From contig JACVTC010000070.1 in assembly GCA_016946835.1 (NCBI GenBank), positions 575,001-639,000 on the forward strand: a stretch of DNA of 64,000 bases, in the 5' to 3' direction. Shown here piece by piece: positions 55,355-64,000 of the stretch. Below the pieces are notes generated by a model, which saw only the letters and a program-made list of their open reading frames with translations, was not told the DNA's origin and did not search any database. How positions within the stretch are numbered: position 1 is the first letter of the stretch; every line of letters starts with the position of its first letter. Position numbers and translations under genes: made by a program. Source of the stretch: Neocallimastix lanati (nom. inval.). Taxonomy: Eukaryota; Neocallimastigomycota; Neocallimastigomycetes; Neocallimastigales; Neocallimastigaceae.

Positions 55355-56110
55355 ATATTATTATAGTTGTGCTCTATATCCCTATTTCGAGAGTATTTAT
55401 TGATACGAACGAGAAGTGTGACATCTTGTACCATTCAAGCAGTGAATATAATAAAGTGGTATTTTGGATATATGAGGGTATTATATTCGTACTGTATATA
55501 TAAAATGTATTCAAATATGGTGAGGATAGCACGAGTAAGGGCTATCTGGCATTTGTGCCAGAGATGCCCAAAACATAAGTGATTATGTGTATAGATGGCT
55601 TTTCGGTAGTATATCCGGAGTATTCAACTAGCATTGGTGAATATGTCTAGAATATACCTGAATGTCGATCAAAATACCCATCAGGAGCCTATATGGGTAT
55701 ATCTTGGCCCCTGGACCATATATCCCCAATATATACGGTTTTTGTGCAATATACGGTCTGTGGAGGGAATATTCAATATATATATATATATATGACATAC
55801 ATACATGATTCATATATTTTTCATACTAAGAATACTGTATTTACACTATCTCGAATACTTCTGTTATAAATATACAAAATACTTATGTATAGGCCATTAA
55901 AGTTCTTCGGAGCATAATATGAAAAGGCACCTAATAAGGTGTGAGGAGAGCACTCGATGTGACACTTGAGTTAGTGCGCAGCATATGAGCAGCAGAGGAC
56001 CCTACATTTCCAAACACTCTGAATATGTGAACTCGATCGGTTTGTATCCTGATGCTAATCAAATACAATTTGAGCGATCAGTGTTGAGGAATAAGACCTG
56101 GGTATCAATA
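55355..56110. other. G+C-richer block of unknown origin
   Basis: About 750 bp in which G and C are several times more frequent than in the flanks, yet no long frame exists on either strand (the best are 71 codons at 55367-55582 plus and 61 codons at 55628-55813 minus, neither recognisable). ATAT-containing words such as GTATATC and CCATATATCC recur. The last part, 55940-56105, could decode as SRGPYISKHSEYVNSIGLY followed by a Gln/Phe/Arg-rich piece. It may be a decayed mobile element or horizontally acquired DNA; I cannot tell. Confidence 0.5.
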
Positions 56111-56776
56111 TACATTATTAAAAATTTAGGTTTAAAAAATTAAACAAATAGTTATTAATTGGAAATAGTATCAATCATAAAAATTACAACAAATAATTAA
56201 TTCTTTTATATTAATATATATTTATTATTAAATGTTTTAAAAAAATAATTTAGTATATTGTATTAATAATTTAATAAACTATTTAATTAAAAAATATTTA
56301 TATATATATATATTTTTAAAAATAAAAGTATAAAATTACTCTGAATTCTATAAATATTGAATAAAATATTTCTATATAGGTAATATTTATAAATTATAGT
56401 GAAAATTAATAATTTCCTAATTAATAAATAAATATATGTGTAAAGTGGTGGACCACTTATTAGTAAGAACAATAAGCAATACTAAAAATTAATAATAAGT
56501 AAAAGATGTTTTATAAAAGATTTGTTTTATTAATTTATTAAAATAAAATTTATTAAAGCAATTATTTATTAATTAATCAATTAGTTTTGTAATATATCAA
56601 ATTACTTATTATTAACTGATTAATAATTAATAGCTAAATAAATTTTTTTAATAATTATAATAATTAATAATATATACTTTATATAAAGTATATATATATA
56701 TATATTACCATATCTATAAATTAAAATTATTTATTAATGCATTTAAAAAATTTCTGCAAATATTTTTATATATATA
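56111..56776. other. AT-rich spacer
   Basis: No gene. Short TA repeats near 56299-56312 and 56691-56706. Confidence 0.7.
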
Positions 56777-57835
56777 ATGATATAAACAAATATGTGTAGT
56801 AACATATTTGTATATTTTATAATAATTATTAAATATAAAATTTATATCTTTTTGATAATATTTATTTTATTTTATTTTATTTCAATATGTATTATTATAA
56901 TTATAATAATTATAATACTTTAATTCATATAAAATTAATATAGTTCTATATATTAGAATATATAATTAATATATTACCTATTTCTTATAAATAGATTAAA
57001 TTATTTATATAAGAAGTATTTTTTTTTTTTTTTTTTTTTTTAGACTTAGAGAATAACTTTATTTAATTTATAGTAATAATAAAATTACATGAATTAAATG
57101 AAAAAATAACAAATAAAATACATGAAATAAAATATTATATATTATAAAATTATAAAAGTGTGTTAGAAGCAATAGCCTCTACGCTCTTGGTAACGGTAGA
57201 TTCAAAGGAATACCATTTCATCATCAAACTAAAAGATCGACAAATTAATGGTATTACATTTGTTAGAAACTCCGCAATCCCCACAAAATACGGAACAGTT
57301 GACGAAGTTGAACTTTGTTTAAAAATATTAGAAATAGAAAACTCTCTTGTAAAATTTTAGGAAGTGGAATTATTATTTTAATTTTACGAATATTATAATT
57401 TTATTATTAAATTTTACTAAATAACCATTATTAAAAATAACCCATTGCTTATAAATTATTACACATAGAAGTCCCGCATATCAATAAAATAATCATGCGA
57501 TATTTATGATATACGAGTGGATTTTAAATAATGGTAGTTTAGTAAATTTTATTAATAAAATTATAATATTCGTACAATTAAAATAATAATTTCCCTATTT
57601 CTAATATAAATAATTTAATCTATTTATAAGAAATAGGTAATATATTAATTATATATTCTAATATATAGAACTATATAAATTTTATATGAATTAAAGTATT
57701 ATAATTATTATAATTATAATAATACATATTAAAATAAAATAAAATAAAATAATTATCAAAAAGATATAAATTTTATATTTAATAATTATTATTAAATATA
57801 CAAATATGTTACTACACATATTTGTTTTATATCAA
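56777..57835. mobile_element. Unclassified ~1.06 kb element with ~240 bp terminal inverted repeats
   Basis: Left arm about 56777-57018 and right arm about 57594-57835 are reverse complements of each other with few differences (outer end GATATAAACAAATATGTGTA and TACACATATTTGTTTTATATC, inner end CCTATTTCTTATAAATAG and CTATTTATAAGAAATAGG). Inside, 57365-57440 and 57513-57590 form a second, nested inverted repeat. The loop contains a 66-codon open frame. Nothing resembling a transposase is seen, so if mobile it is non-autonomous. Confidence 0.75.
57148..57360 (+). CDS. Orphan open frame inside the inverted-repeat element
   Basis: Open from a stop at 57145 to a TAG at 57360, about 70 codons, with no ATG; a GTG at 57160 is the earliest alternative. 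The translation is protein-like (SVLEAIASTLLVTVDSKEYH, KLKDRQINGITF, PTKYGTVDEVELCLKILEI) and G+C is raised. It may be a fragment of a captured host gene. Not recognised. Confidence 0.35.
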   Translation, partial: NYKSVLEAIASTLLVTVDSKEYHFIIKLKDRQINGITFVRNSAIPTKYGTVDEVELCLKILEIENSLVKF

Positions 57836-57983
57836 TAAAGATAAAAAAAATATTAATATAGTACATTCATTTTTTTTTTTTATTAAAAATTTCTAAATTG
57901 AATAATAATAAAAAAAAATATATATTTTTATATTTTTAATTACTATGCTTTCACCACCTAAAATAACTATATAATAAATTAAA

Positions 57984-58346
<363 letters not shown>

Positions 58347-58927
58347 AATTGTTTTTCAAAATTTTATATTTTTTTTATTTTAATTTTTTTTTTATAAAAA
58401 AATAATATAATATTAAATATAGTTAAATTAATATTATAGTTTTTAAGAATATTCCTTCCATGCAATAAAAAGAGTGGTAAGTTTTTGTTTTTTTATATAT
58501 ATTATTTAAAATTGATCTTAATATTTAAAGTTTTTAATTAGTTAAGAAATTACCAACTTTTTATGATAATATTTAAATCTAATTTAATATTGAATGATTT
58601 TTCAATACATTCAATATTCATAAATTTATAATAAATTAGGTTTATTTAACTTTGCATAATTATTTTCAATTGTTTATGAATGTATACAAGACTATAAAAA
58701 AATTATTTTCAATTGTTTATGCATATACAATACTTATATATTCAAATAAATAATATTATAAAATATGATGTGATATTTGAGGATATAAATATTTGTTTTT
58801 TTTTTTTTTCTTTATTTTTTATAAAATTATTATTTAAAAATATATATATAAATGTATAGATGCATTAATTTTTTATAACGTATTTATATAATAAATATCT
58901 ATATTTTCAAATAATTTTTCTTTAAAA

Positions 58928-58961
<34 letters not shown>

Positions 58962-59219
58962 TATTAAAAAAGAAAAAGAAAAATATATATTTTTTAATAT
59001 ATATCAAATTAATCAATAAATTTTATAATCTTTGTAATAAAAAATATTATTATATTATCCATGATAAAATATATTTTAAATAATAATATCAAAAGAATAA
59101 AAAAAAATTACTATGTTTCAGTTATTTTTAATGACATTAAAGATATAAAATATTTCAATATATATTTAATTTTTATAAAATATTTTTAATAATATATATT
59201 TTTATGTTTCTAATATTTT

Positions 59220-59400
59220 TATTGATGTAAAATATTTTTAATGATATAAAATATTTTTAATGATATAAAATATTTTTAATGATATAAAATATTTTTAATG
59301 ATATAAAATATTTTTAATGATATAAAATATTTTTAATGATATAAAATATTTTTAATGATATAAAATATTTTTAATGATATAAAATATTTTTAATAATATA
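59220..59400 (+). repeat. 19 bp tandem repeat (AATGATATAAAATATTTTT)
   Basis: About nine near-identical copies in a row; variants of the unit continue less regularly to 59550. Confidence 0.95.
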
Positions 59401-59549
59401 AATATATTATTAAGTTTCTAATATTTTTAATAATAAAAATTATATATTTGATGATATAAATATTATTATTAATAAAATTATATACTTAATGATATAAATT
59501 GTATATCTAATAATATAAATATATTTTGAATTATATAAATTTATATATT

Positions 59550-59735
59550 ATTGATATAAATATTATTTTAAAGATATAAATATTATTTTAAAGATATAAA
59601 TATTATTTTAAAGATATAAATATTATTTTAAAGATATAAATATTATTTTAATGATATAAATATATTTTTATGTTTCTAAAGATATAAATATTATTTTAAT
59701 GATATAAATATATTTTTATGTTTCTAAAATTTATA
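59550..59735 (+). repeat. 20 bp tandem repeat (AAAGATATAAATATTATTTT)
   Basis: About six copies at 59570-59655, followed by two copies of a ~45 bp unit ending in tatttttatgtttctaaa. Confidence 0.9.
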
Positions 59736-59803
59736 TTGATATAATATTTTCTATGTTCTTAAAATTTTGTTTAATGATATAATATTTTGTTTAAAAAGAC
59801 AAG

Positions 59804-59834
<31 letters not shown>

Positions 59835-60285
59835 GGATGATATTTTAAAATGACTTTTTTTTGAATTTTAAATTCATTATATATCAACATTCTATATATA
59901 AAGTTTAAATATAGAATTTATCAAAAATTATGATGATATTATGATATGTTTTTATTTTTTAATAAGTCATTTTTTTAAATTTATTTATTATATAATAATG
60001 ACTGTTTTATTTTTTTTAAAAAAAATTAGACCTTTTCATATATATATATATATATATATATATTTAAAAAGACAATTTTTATTTTTAAAATTTAAGTCAA
60101 TTTATATAAATAAATAATTATGATTTTATGTTTTATATAAAATTTCTATTGTTTAAAACTATTTTTAAAAATTGATTTTTTATTTTTAAAATAATTATTG
60201 CTTAAATATTATTATTATTTTTAATATTTAATATCATAAATATTAATATTATTATTCTTATTATTATTATGTTAATGTTATATAA

Positions 60286-60317
<32 letters not shown>

Positions 60318-60396
60318 TTTTTTTCTTCTTTTCTATTAATTTATTTTTTATGTTGTTAAAAATGATAATAAAAAAACTATAAAAAAAAATAAATTA

Positions 60397-60431
<35 letters not shown>

Positions 60432-60504
60432 ATATCATTTAAAAAGAATTAACTTTAAATATGCGTAACGAAATATGTGTGTAATGTTTTAGTTATAATT
60501 TCAT

Positions 60505-63500
60505 TTACCAACAGGTACCAAAAGATTTTTGGCAACCTGAACTACAGTAGTTGGAATCTTTACCACAATAACCGTATTTACTACAACAATAACCACTAGC
60601 ACAGGAACCATAACTAGAACCACATCTATTAGTGGAACCAGTAGATGAAGTACTCTTTTTAGTAGTAGTAGATTTTTTAGTGGTTGTTTTTGTGATAGTT
60701 CTTTTTGTAGTTTTTGTAGTAGTTCTTATAGTATTAGTAACATCATCGCATCTACCAAATTCACTTTGACATCCTTTTCCACAATGAGCTGAAGTTTTTC
60801 CACAGTAACCATACTTACTGCAACAGTAACCTTCAGCACAAACAGCAACATTTGGACCACATGTTCCATGACTATTAGTTGGAAGAGTATTTTTAGTAGA
60901 TGATTTAGTAGATGATTTAGTTCTACTCTTTGTAGATGTTTTAGTGGTAGTAGTGGTAGTAGTAGTAGTAGAAGAAGAAGTAGTGGTTATGACATTATCG
61001 CATCTACCAAATTCACTTTGACATCCTTTACCACAATGGGCAGTAGTTTTTCCACAGTAACCATACTTACTACAACAGTAACCTTCAGCACAAATAGCAA
61101 CATTTGGACCACATGTTCCATGACTATTAGTTGGAAGAGTATTTTTAGTTGATGATTTAGTATTACTCTTAGTAGATGTTTTAGTAGTAGTAGTAGTAGT
61201 AGTAGTAGAAGTTATGACATTATTACATCTACCAAATTCACTTTGACATCCTTTACCACAATATTCATCAGTACTACCACAATAACCATATTTACTACAA
61301 CATCTACCATCAGCACAAATAGCAACATTTGGACCACATCTACTATCAGAGTATGGAAGATCTGTTCTTGTAGGACCGGTTGATTTAGTAGTGGTAGTAG
61401 TAGTTGTTGTTATTGGTTTAGTTGGTGGCGTATCTTTTATTTCACCTTCATATTCTGGTTCGAAATAACCATTGGAAGTAGAGGGTGTACTTGGAACAGA
61501 GAAACCATAATTAGAAGCCACCTTTTCACTTCTTTTAATAATCCACCTTTTAATTGGATATGGATAACTAGTACTACTGGTACTACTAATTTCTCTTATA
61601 AAGTCATCTTCATCGTGTTCTTTAACCTTAAGTTTTTGATCACCACTGTAAGTACTTAAACCTGGTAAATCGAAATCCCATAAAGCATCTTCCTTTAACA
61701 TTTCAGCAAAAGAATCAATACGAGGACCAGCTGCGTTAATGTTAAAACATGTTTTAATTAATTTTTCAACAGCCTTCTTTAAATATTCATCATTACTTTT
61801 TTCTTTCCTGAGATTATCAATAAGTGGTCTTTTTCCATCATCGCCCTTCACTTTAGAATAATTATCAAGAGTAGTAGGGAGACACTTATCTGGACTACCA
61901 TGACCAAAGGTTTGATCGAAATCATTATCAATGAAATACCATTTATTAGCAGCAATATTTTTGAAGAGAAAATAGTTACCTTGAGTCTGCCAGTAATTAT
62001 CAGTACCATAAGCAAGATATTCGAGAGCCATGTTTCTTAAGAAACCATTGACATCTAAGCTTATAGATTTAGTCTTTGTATAGTTATCGTTTTCCTTCAT
62101 GAATGGAACCAAAATTTCTATTATTTTATCATAACTATTGGCATTTTCGATATCACCCTTGTAGGAGTATGGTTGGAAATAATCCTTAGAGGTACCCTTG
62201 TAGTGTAAATCACCACCGTGGTTAACCTTAAATACAGCATTATCAACTTCAAATTTCTTACCTTTATTAAAAGTACTTTTAAGAAAATGTTTGTTTGAAA
62301 AATCATCGGTCATAAGGAATAAACCTGCTGGTGTTTTATTTAAGAAAACACGAACAAATTTACCTTGAGAAGTTGGAACACCAATAGCATTTAACATATC
62401 AAAGTAAGTTTTTTCTCTCATGAAACTAGGATCACCATATTCACTTCTTAACTTAAGACCAGTACGTCCAAATAATTCTTTATCATTATCAGTTTTAAGA
62501 CCAGCAATTTTGTAACTAAGTTTTTTATTATATTTAGTCTAATATTTTAAAATAAATAGTAAAAATTAATATTTAATTTTTTTTTTTTTTTTTTAAAAAA
62601 AGTTATTTTAATTAAAAATTATTGTCTTAATGATAAATCACTTACAGATTGTCCACTAACTTTAATAGTACCGTTATTGAATACCTTAATAGAATATGGA
62701 CTAATATATAATAAAGGCATTAATATTTATTAAAACAAATAAATAAACAAATAAATAAACAAAATATATATATGTATATTTACAAAACTCTTTTAATTAT
62801 TTATATATTTTTTTTTCTAATTGTTATTTAAAATATTTACCTAACATAAGTAATTTTGACATTAATTTTTTTTTCTTTATTTGGGTTAGCATTCATATAA
62901 TCAATATCACTTTGAGAACCTTCAATAACAACAGTAGCAATATGAGTATCTAATTATAGTTTATAATTTATTTTTTAAATATAATTGATAATATTAATAT
63001 TAATAATAAATGAAAAAATAAAAAAAAAATTAAATAAAATAAAATAAAATAAAATAGTTTTTCTTTATATAATATTTATATCTATTATATATATTTAAAA
63101 TACATAATTTGATAAAATATAATCATTTATACCATCAAAAAGTTTAGACTTTTTAAGAGTTGATAAAGATTCGAAGGCTAATGGCAAAAGTGGATGTTTT
63201 TTAACAGTAATTTTTCTGTTAAAGAATTCATTTAAGGTAGATTCACTTTGTACTGTACGAGTAAAGTTTTCTTCTTCTTTACCTAAGACATAGTGGTAAT
63301 CAACAGGAGCACTAACATCATCAAGAGTAAGAGAATAAAGAGGATATTCATCTTTATTCATTTGATACTTCTTTCCGTTGATAACAACAGAAGGAGTACC
63401 AGATATAGCAATAACCTTAAAGGTTACTATCATTTAATAAATATATAGACATATGAAAATAAATATTTATTTAAACATAATAAACATTGATAAATAAATA

Positions 63501-63699
63501 AATTAATAGATAAATTAATAAATAAATAAATAAATTAAAATAAATAAATTAATAAATAGATAAATTAATAAATAAATAATAAATTATAAAATTTATATTT
63601 AGTATTATTTATTATCAATGTAAATATATAATTCAACAAACCTTTTGAATAAACTAATAATATATTAGTTACTAATAATAATACTAATAAAAACTTCAT
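60505..63699 (-). CDS. Secreted CotH-kinase-family protein with four CBM18 chitin-binding modules (five exons)
   Basis: Exons 63699-63642, 63426-63133, 62949-62841, 62700-62646 and 62538-60505 all have GT..AG borders and join in frame to 849 aa. Signal peptide 1-17. The CotH domain covers about 115-530: LFDDTHIATVVIEG, YSIKVFNNGTIKVSGQS, KLRSEYGDPSFMREKTYFDM, LFLMTDD, YLAYGTDNYWQTQGNYFLF and the acidic FIDNDFDQTFGHG. Four hevein-like CBM18 modules (CGPNVAICADGRCCSKYGYC type, eight Cys each) begin at about residues 572, 662, 743 and 811, separated by Thr/Ser/Lys linkers. CotH proteins are atypical kinases of spore coats and are common, often with dockerins, in anaerobic fungal secretomes. Here chitin binding points to the fungal wall or sporangium surface. 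The first 114 residues resemble the usual N-terminal beta domain. Confidence 0.92.
62539..63641 (-). other. Four introns of the CotH-CBM18 gene
   Basis: Introns at 63641-63427, 63132-62950, 62840-62701 and 62645-62539, of 215, 183, 140 and 107 bp. All are almost pure A/T with GT and AG ends and are easy to see against the coding exons. They explain why the 5' part of the gene looks fragmented. Confidence 0.8.
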
Positions 63700-64000
63700 T
63701 TTTACTCGTTCTATCTTCTTTTTTTTTTTTTATTATTTTTCTTTTTACTTTATTTTTTGTTTCACTATAGTTAATTTACTTTATTTTACTTTATTTTTTT
63801 TATCTTTTTATTATTTTTATATTTTTATTATTTTTATATTTTTATTTAATATTTTTTTTTTTTGCTAAATTTAAAATAAAAATTTTTTTTAAAAAAAATT
63901 TTAAAATTTACAGTATATATAATTATTTCTCTTTATTTTAAATTTAACAATTTTTTTTCTCTATTACTATTATATTAAGAAAATTTTAAAATATTATATC
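63700..64000. promoter_or_regulatory. Presumed upstream region of the CotH gene
   Basis: T-rich on the plus strand (A-rich leader in the gene's sense), as for other genes here. No specific element identified. Confidence 0.35.

Overview
This is nuclear DNA of an anaerobic gut fungus (Neocallimastigomycota; genus not determinable from the sequence). Three things point there: extreme AT richness with long A/T homopolymers and AAT/ATT arrays between genes, secreted enzymes carrying fungal dockerin (CBM10-like) modules, and bacterial-looking esterase and transporter genes beside CotH and subtilisin-type secreted proteins. Coding islands are visibly richer in G+C than the almost pure A/T DNA around them. 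The density of genes is low.

Layout. 1-2.6 kb: broken Ty1/copia retrotransposon (minus). 3.9-4.8 kb: possible relic of a Cys-rich secreted repeat protein. 7.98-9.56 kb: secreted ricin-lectin + two dockerins + esterase. 10.2-11.7 kb: relic of a LINE (endonuclease domain). 12.97-14.64 kb: 14-helix DHA2-type MFS transporter. 15.5-16.8 kb: repeats and a possible retroelement relic. 17.7-18.0 kb: small orphan gene. 19.4-20.6 kb: possible short-TIR element. 21.25-22.65 kb: dead MULE transposase. 22.8-23.9 kb: inverted AAAAT-rich repeats. 25.28-27.21 kb: secreted subtilisin-like protein. 29.37-33.08 kb: giant ankyrin protein. 34.3-35.5 kb: phospholipase-like scrap and a broken ankyrin gene. 36.5-37.6 kb: exploded RAD51 pseudogene with an AAT array in it. 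40.93-42.16 kb: secreted CE1 feruloyl esterase. 42.7-46.6 kb: broken ankyrin gene (minus) interrupted by a piece of 28S rRNA. 50.73-52.73 kb: three-exon dockerin + ricin-lectin + CE1 esterase. 55.4-56.1 kb: unexplained G+C-richer block. 56.78-57.84 kb: element with ~240 bp terminal inverted repeats and a nested hairpin. 60.5-63.7 kb: five-exon CotH protein with four chitin-binding (CBM18) modules (minus).

How the genes relate. Three secreted esterases (two of the XynZ/EstA CE1 type, one of the LpqC/PHB-depolymerase-like type) fit removal of ferulate or related acyl groups from plant cell wall; two carry dockerins and so should dock onto the extracellular cellulosome, one carries instead W-N-rich and Q-P-G-rich linkers. 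The CotH-CBM18 and subtilisin-like proteins are also predicted secreted. The ankyrin genes are a separate, intracellular family that is expanding and decaying locally. I found no operon-like or defence-like novel system; the most notable signals are module shuffling among the esterases, the rRNA insertion in an ankyrin gene, the RAD51 relic and two uncharacterised inverted-repeat elements. All homology calls are from reading translations by eye; no search was run.
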